Assembly (NCBI RefSeq): GCF_014646195.1
Contig: NZ_BMMZ01000010.1
Span: 124,001 to 188,000 of the forward strand
Source: Microlunatus endophyticus
GTDB lineage: Bacteria; Actinomycetota; Actinomycetes; Propionibacteriales; Propionibacteriaceae
Direction of reading: 5' to 3'
DNA: 64,000 nucleotides
In this document: positions 53,591-63,222 of the stretch, piece after piece
Numbering within the stretch: the first letter of the stretch is position 1
How the letters are laid out: each line of letters begins with the position of its first letter
The notes under the pieces: model-generated
What the model was told of the DNA's origin: nothing
What the model saw: the letters and a program-made list of their open reading frames with translations, nothing else
The model's database searches: none
Program-made: the position numbers and the translations under genes

Positions 53591-54454
53591 TTACTTGAGT
53601 AAACGTGAGAGTCGTCGATCGGCGAGTTTCTTGCCGCCGGTCTGACAGGTCGGGCAGTACTGCAAGGACGAGTCGGCGAAGGAGACCTCGGCGATCGTGT
53701 CACAGCAGACCGGACATTTCTGGCCGGTACGACCGTGCACGCGCAGGCCGGACTTCTTCTCGCCCTTCAGATCCTTGGCTGCCAGTCCCTCTGCTCGCTT
53801 GATGGCACCCACCAGCTCGTCCTTCATGGCGGTGAACAGGATCACCCGCTCGTCCTCGGTGAGGCTGTTGGACGCCTTGAACGGACTCAGCCTCGCGGCG
53901 TGCAGGATCTCGTCGGAGTACGCATTGCCGATGCCGGCGATCACCCGCTGGTCCTTGAGGACGCCCTTGAGCTGGGCCCGGCCGGCGCCGTCGAGAAGCT
54001 TCGTCAGAGTGTCGAGGGTGAAGCCGTCCTCCAGCGGATCCGGGCCGAGACCGGCGATATGCGGCACCAGCATCGGATCGGTCGTCACGTAGACGGCCAG
54101 TTTGCGCTGGGTGCCGGCTTCGGTGAGGTCGAAACCGGAATTGTCGTCGAACACCGCACGCAGCGCCATCGGCCCCTTGCCCGGCCGCAGCGGCTTGTCG
54201 CTCATCTCATCGCGCCACCGCAACCAGCCCGCCCGGGCCAGATGAAAGATCAAATGGATGCCCTGGGCGTCGATGTCGATGAATTTGCCGTGTCGCCGCA
54301 CCGATTCGACCTCAAGGCCCTGCAGCGCCGACAGCGGCGGATCGTAGGTTTTGAGTGCGCTGAATGCCGCCAGCTCGACTCGGGCGAAGGCGCGATCCGC
54401 CAGCCGCTCACCCAGGAAGCGGACCAGGGACTCGACCTCCGGCATCTCCGGCAT
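53591..54454 (-). CDS. Fpg/Nei family DNA glycosylase
   Basis: A 287-residue bifunctional base-excision enzyme removing oxidised bases. It starts MPEMPEVESL, so after Met removal the N-terminal Pro acts as nucleophile with Glu next to it; the conserved Lys is in RRHGKFIDID near 57. IAGIGNAYSDEILHAARLSP near 180 is the H2TH region. The zinc finger at the end has CPVC and CPTC pairs. The middle differs from classic MutM, closer to the actinobacterial Fpg/Nei proteins. ATG at 54454. Confidence 0.9.
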   Translation of the reverse strand: MPEMPEVESLVRFLGERLADRAFARVELAAFSALKTYDPPLSALQGLEVESVRRHGKFIDIDAQGIHLIFHLARAGWLRWRDEMSDKPLRPGKGPMALRAVFDDNSGFDLTEAGTQRKLAVYVTTDPMLVPHIAGLGPDPLEDGFTLDTLTKLLDGAGRAQLKGVLKDQRVIAGIGNAYSDEILHAARLSPFKASNSLTEDERVILFTAMKDELVGAIKRAEGLAAKDLKGEKKSGLRVHGRTGQKCPVCCDTIAEVSFADSSLQYCPTCQTGGKKLADRRLSRLLK

Positions 54455-54545
54455 GCCACCATTATGTCGCGACCCTGTGACAGTCTCCCAGGAATCGGTC
54501 AGGCCGCAATCTGCCAGGTCCCGCAATCCGGATCGAGAGGTCGTC

Positions 54546-54947
54546 GTGCTCCGCGCCCGTGCCAGCTGCATCGTCATCCGCGACGACCGGGTGCTGCTGA
54601 TGCACCGGCAGCGCGACGGCCGGGAGTACTACGTCCTGCCCGGCGGCGGCGTCGAGGCCGGCGAATCGGCCGAGCAGGCCTGCCGGCGCGAACTCGCCGA
54701 GGAGACGCCGCTCCAGGCTGGCGGCGTCCGACTGGTCGGCCGGGCCGACGAGGAGTCCGGGCCGGATGACTATTTCCTCATCGAGGACCCGACCGGCACC
54801 ACACGGCTCGCCGGACCGGAGGCGGAGCGCGACAGTCCGACGAACAGCTACCGGCTGGAGTGGATCGGCATCGATGATCTTGCCCGGCTGCCGCTGGTGC
54901 CGCCGACGGCAGCCGGGATGATCATGAAGGCGTACCGGTTGGTGTGA
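54546..54947 (+). CDS. Nudix hydrolase
   Basis: A 133-residue pyrophosphohydrolase. The Nudix box is GGGVEAGESAEQACRRELAEET near residues 36-57 with all metal-binding Glu residues. It probably cleans up nucleoside diphosphate derivatives; the substrate is not evident. GTG at 54546 begins just before the first strand. Its stop abuts that of the convergent SDR gene. Confidence 0.87.
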   Translation: MLRARASCIVIRDDRVLLMHRQRDGREYYVLPGGGVEAGESAEQACRRELAEETPLQAGGVRLVGRADEESGPDDYFLIEDPTGTTRLAGPEAERDSPTNSYRLEWIGIDDLARLPLVPPTAAGMIMKAYRLV

Positions 54948-55631
54948 TCACCAGCCGAGCTCGCCGCCCTCCTCGTGGAAGGTGCCGGTCGGCCCGTCCT
55001 TGCCGATCAAGGCCATCTCGGCGATGACCTTGGCGCCGACCTCGACCGGCTGTGCACCCTCGTTGGACCCGCCACCGAAGTCGGTGTTGGTGTAGCCGGG
55101 CTCGGCCGCGTTGATCTTGATGTTCGGATACTGCTTGGCGTATTGCAGGGTGAGCATCGAGACCGCAGCCTTGCTGGCGCCGTACACGATCGCCGGGTAG
55201 GAGAAGGCCGGCCGCTCCGGATTGGTGACCGCCCAGAAGGAACCCAGCGCGCTGGAGACGTTGACGATCACGGGGTTGTCGGACTTCTGCAACAGCGGCA
55301 GCGCAGCCTCGGTGACCCGTACGACGCTGACCGCGTTGGTGTCGAAGACCTGCAACGCCTCGGGGCCGTTGAGTGCCAGCAGCCCGATGCCGGCGTTGTT
55401 GATCAAGACGTCCAGACCGCCGTCCGCCTCGATCCGGGCAATGGCTGCGGCGACGGACGCGTCATCGGTGACATCGAGCTGGACGAAGCGTCCACCCAGC
55501 TCCTCGGCGGTGGCGCGACCGCGGTCGGCGTCGCGGGAGCCGATGTAGACTGTGTGCCCGGCGGCGATCAACTGGCGGGCGGCTTCCTTGCCGAGACCCT
55601 TGTTGGCCCCGGTGATCAGTGTTGTTGTCAT
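54948..55631 (-). CDS. short-chain dehydrogenase/reductase
   Basis: A 227-residue NAD(P)-dependent enzyme. TGANKGLGKEAARQL near residue 7 binds the cofactor, NNAGIG is near 82, and the catalytic Ser, Tyr and Lys are in NVSSALGS near 128 and YGASKAA near 150. ATG at 55631. It is divergent from the XRE regulator, a pairing common in actinobacteria in which the regulator controls the SDR gene. Confidence 0.92.
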   Translation of the reverse strand: MTTTLITGANKGLGKEAARQLIAAGHTVYIGSRDADRGRATAEELGGRFVQLDVTDDASVAAAIARIEADGGLDVLINNAGIGLLALNGPEALQVFDTNAVSVVRVTEAALPLLQKSDNPVIVNVSSALGSFWAVTNPERPAFSYPAIVYGASKAAVSMLTLQYAKQYPNIKINAAEPGYTNTDFGGGSNEGAQPVEVGAKVIAEMALIGKDGPTGTFHEEGGELGW

Positions 55632-55743
55632 GGAATCCAGCGTCCGCACTGTTGTCGGCCCCAAGAAGTCGTCGGCTTCTCCTAGGACTGACAGGGCCAG
55701 GACGAGCCACGACAAGCAGGTGCTCCGGGAGCACACTGGAGAC

Positions 55744-56589
55744 GTGGATGCCTGGGAGTTCGGACTGGCCGTACGGCGCTGGCGTGATCGGATCGCGCCC
55801 GAGACAGTCGGCGTCTCGCTCGGGTCGCGGCGTCGCGCCAAGGGCCTGCGCCGCGAGGAACTCGCCGGCCTGACCGGTATCTCGGTCGATTACCTGACGC
55901 GCCTCGAGCAGGGCCGCGCGACGTCACCGTCGGCCCAGGTGGTTGAGGCACTGGCCCGCGCGCTGCGACTCGGCGACGACGAGCGCGAACAGCTCTTCCA
56001 CCTGGCCGGACTGGCCGCACCGGGCCCGGGCGTCGTGCCGACCCGGATCACGCCAAGCGTGCAACGACTACTGGACCGGTTGTCCAACACCCCGGTGGCC
56101 GTGTACGACGCGACCTGGACCCTGCTGACGGCCAACACGCCATACGACTCGGTGATGGGTGAGACCTCGACTTGGCGGAGTCTGGAACGCAACGGGGTCT
56201 GGCGCAACCTGTCGGGTCTGAACACCAGGGTGGTGCACACGCCGGAGGAGCTGCAGGAGTTCCATGCGGGGCTGGTGGCCGATCTGCGACTGACCGCGTC
56301 CCGGTATCCGTCCGACCCGAGACTGCAGCGACTGATCACCGATCTCCGTGCCCAGTGCCCGGACTTCATCGAGCTGTGGGAGAACGCCGACCCCGCGACG
56401 GACCATGATCGTTCCCGGCACAAGATCATCGATCATCCGGAGGTCGGCCGGATGACCCTGGACTGCGACACCCTGGTGGTGGCCCGCGATGATCTTCGGA
56501 TCATGGTCTACACAGCAGAACCGGGCAGCGAGGACGCCGAGCGGCTAGCGCTGGCGATCGTCCTCGGCACCCAGTCGCTCGTCGACTGA
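55744..56589 (+). CDS. XRE regulator with MmyB-like ligand-binding domain
   Basis: A 281-residue regulator. The HTH is SLGSRRRAKGLRREELAGLTG then ISVDYLTRLEQGRATSPS, residues about 25-65. From about 110 it has the MmyB-like effector domain (VAVYDATWTLLTANTPYDSVMG and so on), proposed to bind fatty-acid-like ligands. GTG at 55744 is preferred; an in-frame ATG at 55630 would overlap the divergent SDR start. It converges with the DMT transporter gene and overlaps it by 45 bases. Confidence 0.87.
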   Translation: MDAWEFGLAVRRWRDRIAPETVGVSLGSRRRAKGLRREELAGLTGISVDYLTRLEQGRATSPSAQVVEALARALRLGDDEREQLFHLAGLAAPGPGVVPTRITPSVQRLLDRLSNTPVAVYDATWTLLTANTPYDSVMGETSTWRSLERNGVWRNLSGLNTRVVHTPEELQEFHAGLVADLRLTASRYPSDPRLQRLITDLRAQCPDFIELWENADPATDHDRSRHKIIDHPEVGRMTLDCDTLVVARDDLRIMVYTAEPGSEDAERLALAIVLGTQSLVD

Positions 56590-57543
56590 GGCGACCGTAC
56601 GGCTCCGCCGGCGCGGCCGGACCGCGATCACCACGCCGACCAGCGTCAATGCGCAGCCCAGCACCTTGATCAACCCCAGTCCGGCGCCGGTCGGCGCCAC
56701 CACTTCGATCAGGACGGCAGTCGTCAGCTGCCCGGCGATCGAGGTCATACCGAGCAGCAGCACCCCGACCCAGCGGACGATCACCGCCGCAGAGCCGATG
56801 AACAGCACGCCGAGCGAACCACCGATGTAGAGCCAGGGTTCCGATGGCAACCGATGCGGCACGCCGCGGATCAGCAGGCTGACCGCCGCCGCAACGACGA
56901 GCGCCGCCGTACCGACGACGAAGTTGATCGAAGCGGCGATGATCGGCCCGCCGAGCATGCCGACCCGGCCGTTCACCGCCTGCTGCCAAGCGGTTCCGAA
57001 CCCTGCGATCGCCGGGAGCAGCGCCAAGGCGTACACCCCCGGGCCGCCGCTCAGGCCTCCTGCACTCGCCACCAACACCGCGACCAGCGCCACCGCGGCC
57101 CCGATCGCCCGATTGGCCGTCACCGGCGAACGGCCGGCGGGACCGAGCCCGGCACGGTCGACCACCAGACTGCTGACCAGCTGCCCGCCCACTGCGGCCA
57201 CGGTGAACATCGCGACACCGATCGCCGTGACCGTGATCCCCTGCGACACCACGAGGAACGCTCCGGAGAGGCCGCCCATCAGCTGCCACCAGACCAGCCG
57301 GCGGTCCCGGACGCCTGACCGCACGTGAGCGATCCGGCTCCGGGTCGTGCGGCTGCAGGCCAGCACGATCATCAGGATGATCAGCCCGCTGCCGAAGCTG
57401 ATCAATGCCGCGACGATGCCGTCGCCCAGTCTGGTGCCTAGTTCGCCGTTGATCCGGGACTGGACAGCGACCAACCCACCGGCGATGAATGCCAGCACCA
57501 TCCCGATGACCCGGCGGCGCGTCGGCACGACTGCAGTCTGCAC
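56545..57543 (-). CDS. DMT superfamily transporter (YdcZ/DUF606 type)
   Basis: A 332-residue membrane protein with about ten helices arranged as two similar halves of the DUF606 type: VQSRINGELGTRLGDGIVAALISFGSGL near residue 28 and AVNGRVGMLGGPIIAASINFVVGTAAL near 190 are the paired motifs. The substrate is unknown. It ends inside the convergent regulator gene. Confidence 0.88.
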   Translation of the reverse strand: MQTAVVPTRRRVIGMVLAFIAGGLVAVQSRINGELGTRLGDGIVAALISFGSGLIILMIVLACSRTTRSRIAHVRSGVRDRRLVWWQLMGGLSGAFLVVSQGITVTAIGVAMFTVAAVGGQLVSSLVVDRAGLGPAGRSPVTANRAIGAAVALVAVLVASAGGLSGGPGVYALALLPAIAGFGTAWQQAVNGRVGMLGGPIIAASINFVVGTAALVVAAAVSLLIRGVPHRLPSEPWLYIGGSLGVLFIGSAAVIVRWVGVLLLGMTSIAGQLTTAVLIEVVAPTGAGLGLIKVLGCALTLVGVVIAVRPRRRSRTVASVDERLGAEDDRQR

Positions 57544-57651
57544 GCGGCCGAGTCAATCACACGGTGCGTGGGTGAGTATTTTCGTCGTCCAGACGGACGA
57601 ATCGTGCCCGAAACGGCCCGCTGCGTGCGACTGGACCGGCAGAATGCACGG

Positions 57652-58347
57652 TCAGCTCCCGAAGACCGGCGGCGGCAGCTGCAGCGCGACCGACAATCGA
57701 CGCAAATACTCCTCGCGGTCGATCTCGATCACGCCGAGACTGGCCAGGTGCGGGGTTTGCCACTGCACATCCAGCAGCCGTTGCTGACCATCGGCTCCCA
57801 GGATGCCCACCAACGCGACGAGTGCGGCCTTGGACGCATCCCGGCCGATCACCGGATCGTGGAACATCGACTCGCCGGCGAACAGTCCGCCGATGCTCAC
57901 GCCGTAGAGACCACCCGCGAGCCGGCCGTCGTCGGTCCTGGCCTCGACCGAGTGCACGATGCCCGCCTCGTGCAAGGCGGTGTAGACGTCGAGGATCCGG
58001 TCGTCGATCCAGCCGCCCGGGCGGCGCGGGTCGCCGCAGCGACGGATCACCTCGTCGAAGGCGGTGTCGACGGTGATCGTGTAGCGCTTGATCATCTTGC
58101 GCAGCGACCGGGTGACCCGCAGACCGTCCAGCGGCAGGATGCCGCGATCCAGCGGCGAATACCAGCCCGTCAGCTCCCGGCCGCGGAATCCGTGCTGTGG
58201 CATCGGGAAGACGCCGGACCGGTAGCCGGCGATGGCGAATTCCGGGGTGAAATCCTCGCTCATCCCGATCAGGTCACTGTCCGGCCACCGCGACGGCGGT
58301 CCGAAGACCGCGGACGCTCCGGGGAAGACACCTGACCGATCGACCAC
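57652..58347 (-). CDS. aat: leucyl/phenylalanyl-tRNA-protein transferase
   Basis: A 231-residue enzyme that adds Leu or Phe to proteins starting with Arg or Lys, marking them for ClpAP degradation. FAIAGYRSGVFPMP near residue 45 and TGWYSPLDRGILPLDGL near 65 are family motifs, and GGLYGVSIGGLFAGESMF near 150 is the conserved centre. GTG at 58347 is chosen so that the usual N-terminal FGPPSRWPDSDLIG segment is included; a start at the internal ATG 58262 would lose it. Confidence 0.92.
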   Translation of the reverse strand: MVDRSGVFPGASAVFGPPSRWPDSDLIGMSEDFTPEFAIAGYRSGVFPMPQHGFRGRELTGWYSPLDRGILPLDGLRVTRSLRKMIKRYTITVDTAFDEVIRRCGDPRRPGGWIDDRILDVYTALHEAGIVHSVEARTDDGRLAGGLYGVSIGGLFAGESMFHDPVIGRDASKAALVALVGILGADGQQRLLDVQWQTPHLASLGVIEIDREEYLRRLSVALQLPPPVFGS

Positions 58348-58524
58348 GGTCCCGAGTCTGGCACGCCGATCCACCGTCGGCCGCACCCGCATCCACCACC
58401 CCGGTCCACCCCGGCCTATCCCCGCTCTTGCGGCCGACGGGTCCGGATCGGGCCGGCCGCCACGTACGCTGGGCGCAGCCGGGTGGGCCGGCGGCGCAGG
58501 GTTGGCTCGGAGAGGTTGGAAGCG

Positions 58525-59220
58525 ATGGCGACAGCCAGGGATGTCGGCCGTGCGGTCGCGCGACGCCTGCAGCCGGTCACCGCCAGCGGCCCCCAGGTCG
58601 CTGGTACGGCGCTGCGGCGCATCGTCGAGGTGGCCATCGACGGCACCGGACGACTGCCGGGAGCCAGGGTGTCGGCGGCCAAACACCTGGAGCGCGCCGG
58701 CGGATCGGTCGACGACGCGATCGAGTCGGTCATCGACAGTCACATCCGGCTGGGCACAGCCCAGGGGTTCGTGACCAACATCGGCGGACTGGCGACTGCG
58801 CCCGTGCTGATCCCGGCCAATCTCGCCGGAGTGGCGGTCGTCCAGGTCCGGATGATCGCCGCGATCGCCCATCTGCGGGGCTACGACATCAACGACCGCC
58901 GGGTCCGTACGGCCCTGGTGATGTGCCTGATCGGCGGGGAACAGCTCGGTCGGCGGATCGCCACCGGCAAGCTGCCGACCACGCCGATGGCCGTGGCGAC
59001 CGCACCGGTCTTCGATCCCGACCTGGATGCCCGGGTGGCCGAGATCGCCTTCGCCGATCTGCTCGCCCGGGTCGGCGGCAAGCACCTGCCGCTGATGATC
59101 ACCCGCCGGATCCCGCTGGTCGGCGGCGGTGTCGGCGCCGTCCTGGACGGGATGGCAACCTATCACCTGGGGCAATTCACCAAGGGTGAGCTGGTTCAGC
59201 GCCGCGCGCTGCAGTCCTAG
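58525..59220 (+). CDS. EcsC-like protein
   Basis: A 231-residue protein resembling EcsC family proteins, helical with Gly/Ala-rich segments such as VTNIGGLATAPVLIPANLAGVAVVQVRMIAAIAHLRGYD near residue 95-130, which is the conserved part. The biochemical role is unknown; EcsC is named for a gene beside an ABC transporter in Bacillus. ATG at 58525 is preceded by TTGGAAG and GGAGAGG. Confidence 0.75.
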   Translation: MATARDVGRAVARRLQPVTASGPQVAGTALRRIVEVAIDGTGRLPGARVSAAKHLERAGGSVDDAIESVIDSHIRLGTAQGFVTNIGGLATAPVLIPANLAGVAVVQVRMIAAIAHLRGYDINDRRVRTALVMCLIGGEQLGRRIATGKLPTTPMAVATAPVFDPDLDARVAEIAFADLLARVGGKHLPLMITRRIPLVGGGVGAVLDGMATYHLGQFTKGELVQRRALQS

Positions 59221-59244
59221 GGTCGCCCGCCACCGGCTGCCTGG

Positions 59245-60213
59245 TCAGGGGCCGAGCCGGTCCAGTGCACGCCGGTCGAGCGGCGAGCCCGCCAGTCCTG
59301 CGGCGAACAGCGCGGCGCCGATCACCGGCTCGAACCGCGGCCTCCTGAGCTCGTACGCCTCCGGCCCCGCAGCCAGCCGCGTGCTGAAGGCCGCCAGCAC
59401 CGCCGGGGCCCGGAAGACCCCGCCGGAATAGGAGACCGGGACCTGGGTCCCGGCCCCGAAGCCGACCCGATCGCGTACGGCCGTCACGTGTTGGACGAGA
59501 TTCTCTGCGGCCTCCTCGATGATCTTGGTCGCGGCCCGGTCACCGGCGTCGGCCGCCTCCGTCACCAGGCGGGACAGTGCGGCGATCTTGGTCCGGTCGT
59601 AGTGCCAGCGGTGCTGGACGATGTCGAGGAGGTCGAAATCCGCAAGCAGTTCGAGCCGGTTCCGGACAAGATCACCGAATGGCCCCCACTCCAGCCGGCC
59701 GTCGCTCATCTGGGAGAACACCTGTAAGCCGCGGATCGCCATCCAGTAACCGGATCCCTCGTCACCGAAGAGTTCGCCCCAGCCACCGATCCGGGCGCCG
59801 ACATCGGCCCTGCGCCCGTACGCGATCGAGCCGGTCCCGGCGACGACGTTGATGCCGTCGGCCATCGCCAGCGACCCGGCCCAGCCGCACACCACATCGT
59901 TGTCGACCCGGTAACGATCATGTCCGAGGATCGCGCGGGGCACGGCATCCAGCAGTGGCCGGTCGGCACTCAGCTCGCCGTAGGCCGGGATGCCGAAGAA
60001 GCCGAAGTCGATCTTGTCCGCGGTGATCCCGGCCGTCCGGCACAGCGCCGGCACCGCCTCGGCCAGCACACCGCGGACGTGCTCGGGGCCGACACCCGGC
60101 GGGCCCGCCAGATAGCTGGCACCCGCTTGGCCCCGGGCGATCAACTCGCCCTCGCCGGTCACCAGGCACAACGCGGTCTTGGTGCCACCACCGTCGACTC
60201 CGAGAAAGATCAT
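59245..60213 (-). CDS. BadF/BadG-type ATPase, N-acetylglucosamine kinase-like
   Basis: A 322-residue sugar kinase-like protein of the ASKHA fold. Phosphate 1 motif FLGVDGGGTKTALCL is at residue 3-17, VAGTGSIAYGRRADVGARIGGWGELFGDEGSGYW near 120-155 covers the phosphate 2 and adenosine region, and SYSGGVFRAP near 260 is the last block. Family members phosphorylate N-acetylglucosamine or related amino sugars. It is the last of three minus-strand genes with a SGNH hydrolase and a pyruvyl transferase. ATG at 60213 with GGGGAAC upstream. Confidence 0.88.
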   Translation of the reverse strand: MIFLGVDGGGTKTALCLVTGEGELIARGQAGASYLAGPPGVGPEHVRGVLAEAVPALCRTAGITADKIDFGFFGIPAYGELSADRPLLDAVPRAILGHDRYRVDNDVVCGWAGSLAMADGINVVAGTGSIAYGRRADVGARIGGWGELFGDEGSGYWMAIRGLQVFSQMSDGRLEWGPFGDLVRNRLELLADFDLLDIVQHRWHYDRTKIAALSRLVTEAADAGDRAATKIIEEAAENLVQHVTAVRDRVGFGAGTQVPVSYSGGVFRAPAVLAAFSTRLAAGPEAYELRRPRFEPVIGAALFAAGLAGSPLDRRALDRLGP

Positions 60214-60275
60214 CGGTTGTTCCCCATCACGGGACAAACCGTACGGGACAAGCCGTACGGAGCGGGTGTGCCGGA

Positions 60276-60312
60276 GCGACCCGGACTCAGGCGACCCGGA
60301 CTCAGGCGACCC
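60276..60312. repeat. 15-bp tandem repeat, about 2.5 copies
   Basis: GCGACCCGGACTCAG is repeated exactly at 60276 and 60291, and GCGACCC starts a third copy. The repeat runs across the stop of the SGNH hydrolase gene. Confidence 0.75.
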
Positions 60313-61105
60313 TGTCCCGGCGTCCGACGACCTCGGGCACCGGACGCTTGGCGGTGATCCCCCGTCCGTGCGGCATGTGCACCAGTCCGCGGCCGAGCCA
60401 CGGACCCAGCCAGTGCACGGCCCAGTCGATGTCGGCGCCGATCTTCTCCAGCGAGTGCACCCGCCGGGGCGCACCGCCGATCGGCTCGGGCCAGTGCTCG
60501 AAACCGGGGTAGCCCAGCAGGTCGGCGAAGGCCTCGGCCATCCGCTGGTGGCCGAGCCAATTGCCGTGCAGTCGGTCCTCGTACCACAGCCTCGGATCGG
60601 AGGCGACCGGATACTCCGACAGGTCGAGCACCAGGACGCCGGCGCTCTCGGCTGCCGCCCGGGTGATGTCGGCCAGGATCGCGGCCCTCTCCTTGACATA
60701 GCGACCCAGCGGATTCAGGAAGCTCGGATCCGGCATCAGGAAGGTGAAAACCGTGATCCCGCGTGCGGTGGCCTCGGTGAACATCGACTCGAAATCAGCG
60801 GCGATCCGCCCGAAGTCCGGCCGCGGCGCGATGACGTCGTTGACACCGCCGACGATGCTCATCAGGTCCGGCTCGAGCGCCAGCGCACGGTCGAACTGGG
60901 TACGTCTGATCTCGTTCAACCGGAGACTGCGGACCGCAAGGTTGGCATACTCCAGCCGTTCGTCCTGGGCGGCGGCGATATGTTCGGCAAGGCGGTCGGC
61001 CCAGCCGCGGTAGGAGCCCTTCTCATCGATGTCCTGAAGTCCCTCCGTGGCCGAATCCCCGATCGCCACAAAGCGATGGAAACTCCTCACGAATCGATTC
61101 TGCAC
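60302..61105 (-). CDS. SGNH/GDSL-family hydrolase
   Basis: A 267-residue esterase-fold enzyme. FVAIGDSATEGL near residue 12 is block I with the nucleophile Ser, GGVNDVIAP near 87 is block III with Asn, and DRLHGNWLGHQRM near 178 is block V with Asp and His. No signal peptide, so probably cytoplasmic. Substrate unknown. GTG at 61105 or GTG at 61090 may be the start; neither has a strong ribosome binding site. Its last codons fall in a 15-base repeat. Confidence 0.87.
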   Translation of the reverse strand: MQNRFVRSFHRFVAIGDSATEGLQDIDEKGSYRGWADRLAEHIAAAQDERLEYANLAVRSLRLNEIRRTQFDRALALEPDLMSIVGGVNDVIAPRPDFGRIAADFESMFTEATARGITVFTFLMPDPSFLNPLGRYVKERAAILADITRAAAESAGVLVLDLSEYPVASDPRLWYEDRLHGNWLGHQRMAEAFADLLGYPGFEHWPEPIGGAPRRVHSLEKIGADIDWAVHWLGPWLGRGLVHMPHGRGITAKRPVPEVVGRRDRVA

Positions 61106-61162
61106 CCGCCGCTCAAGAGCTCGGAGCCGGGTCGGGTGACGCCGATCGCTGCGCGGGGATGA

Positions 61163-62578
61163 TCAGGAACGCAATCGTCGAGCCAGCCTGCGGGCGCGTT
61201 TGGTCAGCCGCCGATGCAGTGGCGGCGTCGGCGCGGCAGGCGTCGGTGCGGATATCTTCGCCGGCTTGGGTTCCGGCAATCTACCGAAGGGCATCGGCTC
61301 GTACGCTCCGGCTTCGCGGGCCCGGTCGATGTCCTCTCCCTGATAGAGCCACCGCAGTCGCCCGAGCAGTTGCTCGATCGCCTCGTCGCCGCCGCCGAAG
61401 AGCGGTCGGACTCCTGCCGGTAACCCGGCGGCGGCGAGCCGCTCCCGGAACTGTGGATTCTCCTGCCCCGGCTGATAGGTGTGGGTCAGCCCGTTCTTGT
61501 CCAGGAAGCCGGCGAAGCGGTCGAAGTTCTCCGGGTGCCGGGCGTTGAATTCGGTGAAATCCGCCCGGTCGTACAACTCGGCCGGGTCGGTGTCCGGGGC
61601 GATCCGGTGGGCTGAGGCGTACGGGATCGCGTGATAATCGGCCAGCTCGGTGGTCCGGGAGTCGAAGGCCAGCAGGTAGGCGGGAGTTCCGACGCTGAGC
61701 GCGGCGATGTTGCCGTGGATCCTGGTGCCGAAGGCGAACTGTCGCTCGGCCAGGAACTGGTGCCAGCGGATCGGATCCAGGAAGAACCGCACCCGGCCCT
61801 GCCGGTAGAGCGGATGATCAAGAGTGGCCGGCATGCTGTCGTCCAGCGGCTGGGGCAGCGGTATGCCCCACAACAGCATCCGCAGCTCGTTGATCGTCTG
61901 CGGGATGTAGACCATCCCCGGGTAGCGGTCGACCGCCCGGTTGATGATCTTGGCGGCGTTGACCTGGGACAGTGTCAGATTCGCCGCGATCAGGCTGTCC
62001 GCTGAGAGCCCGTGATCATTCTTGTCGACGGTCAGGTCCCGGCCCGGTGCGTAGAGCGACGGGCAGCCGATCACCTCGACATGCTCGTCGCCGAAACCCA
62101 GCGCGGCAAGGCATCGCCGGGTGATGTCGCCGCGGACGCCGACCTTGGCCGACTTGTCCAGCACGGCGCCGACGAAGTCGGAGACCGTTTCCCGGATCTC
62201 CTCGGGCAGTTCGGTCGCGCGCGAGTTGGTCTGGGCGCCGACACCGACGATCACAACGGGGATGTCGAGCTGCCGGATGACGTTGGTGAGTCGCTTCAGC
62301 TGGCGTTTGAACGCTGGCCGGAAGGCATTCGCCAGCGGGATGACGTACGCGTCGAATTCGGCGTTGATCTTGGCGATCGTCTCCGGACCGAGATCGTTGC
62401 GGTCCGCCACGTAGCCGTCGGCGACGACCTCGGTGCCCGGGACCGACAGCAGCTGGTGGGTCGCTTGGGTGAAGAGCATGTTCCCGCTGTTACTGGCGAA
62501 GACGTTCCGCGCTAACGACGCCTCGGGCGACACGGGCAGGAACGGGTCCTTGGCGGACCGAAGCAGGATGCGAGACAT
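61163..62578 (-). CDS. polysaccharide pyruvyl transferase family protein
   Basis: A 471-residue protein with the pyruvyl transferase fold: ILLRSAKDPFLPV at the start, FASNSGNMLFTQATHQLL near residue 28, VIVGVGAQTNS near 110, VGVRGDITRRCLAALGF near 145 and FGTRIHGNIAALSVGTPAYLLAFDSRTTEL near 285. Family enzymes add ketal pyruvate to wall sugars. The tail (about 425-471) is Pro-rich and ends in a strongly basic segment. It is first of three minus-strand genes. ATG at 62578. Confidence 0.88.
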   Translation of the reverse strand: MSRILLRSAKDPFLPVSPEASLARNVFASNSGNMLFTQATHQLLSVPGTEVVADGYVADRNDLGPETIAKINAEFDAYVIPLANAFRPAFKRQLKRLTNVIRQLDIPVVIVGVGAQTNSRATELPEEIRETVSDFVGAVLDKSAKVGVRGDITRRCLAALGFGDEHVEVIGCPSLYAPGRDLTVDKNDHGLSADSLIAANLTLSQVNAAKIINRAVDRYPGMVYIPQTINELRMLLWGIPLPQPLDDSMPATLDHPLYRQGRVRFFLDPIRWHQFLAERQFAFGTRIHGNIAALSVGTPAYLLAFDSRTTELADYHAIPYASAHRIAPDTDPAELYDRADFTEFNARHPENFDRFAGFLDKNGLTHTYQPGQENPQFRERLAAAGLPAGVRPLFGGGDEAIEQLLGRLRWLYQGEDIDRAREAGAYEPMPFGRLPEPKPAKISAPTPAAPTPPLHRRLTKRARRLARRLRS

Positions 62579-62673
62579 TGCCCACAGAGTAACGGCCAGG
62601 ATTCTGATTCGAGAACATCGTCGGGCCGCCACACCGACCCATCTCAGACCTGTCGATCTGGAAGACTGTCACC

Positions 62674-63201
62674 ATGGTTCTGCGGGCTGGACAGCCGGTG
62701 CGGGTGGAATTCACCAAGTGGGATGGCCGGGAGCATTGGGCCTACGACGGCCGCTATCTCGGCTCCGACGAGCACGGGGACTGGATCGGGCATCCCGCCG
62801 GGACCCTGATGGCCCGGCCGGGTCGCAGTTTCGTCGACACCAGCACCTGGCTGACGCTGATGCCGACCGACGGAAAGCCCTGGCTGGTGACCTTCAACGC
62901 GCCCGGCCACCGGCTGCGGATCTACATCGACCTGACCACCGTGCCGACCTGGCAGGACACCGTGCTGCGGACCATCGACATGGATCTTGACGTCGTCGTG
63001 CCGCGGGACGGGCGTGATCCGTTCATCGACGACGAGGACGAATTCGCCGAGCACCGGGAGCTCTTCGGGTATCCGCCCGACGTCGTCACTCTGACCGAGC
63101 AAGCGGCCAAGGAGTTGCTGGCGGCGGTGATCGGCGAGGAGCCGCCGTTCGACCAGACCGCCGACCGCTGGTTCGACCGGCTGGCCGAGCTCAGGCCCTG
63201 A
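62674..63201 (+). CDS. DUF402 domain protein
   Basis: A 175-residue protein of the DUF402 (FomD-like) family. LRIYIDLTTVPTWQDTVLRTIDMDLDVVVPRDG near residue 88-115 is the conserved core; the Asp/Glu residues resemble the metal site of FomD-type nucleotidyl hydrolases. The physiological substrate is unknown. It converges with the DUF2089 gene. Confidence 0.82.
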   Translation: MVLRAGQPVRVEFTKWDGREHWAYDGRYLGSDEHGDWIGHPAGTLMARPGRSFVDTSTWLTLMPTDGKPWLVTFNAPGHRLRIYIDLTTVPTWQDTVLRTIDMDLDVVVPRDGRDPFIDDEDEFAEHRELFGYPPDVVTLTEQAAKELLAAVIGEEPPFDQTADRWFDRLAELRP

Positions 63202-63222
63202 CGCAGCCGCCGGGATGCCGGA

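Noticed and set aside
55630..55743. Longer N-terminus for the XRE regulator starting at ATG 55630
   Set aside because: It would overlap the divergent SDR start codon and fill the whole shared promoter; the added residues match no regulator domain.
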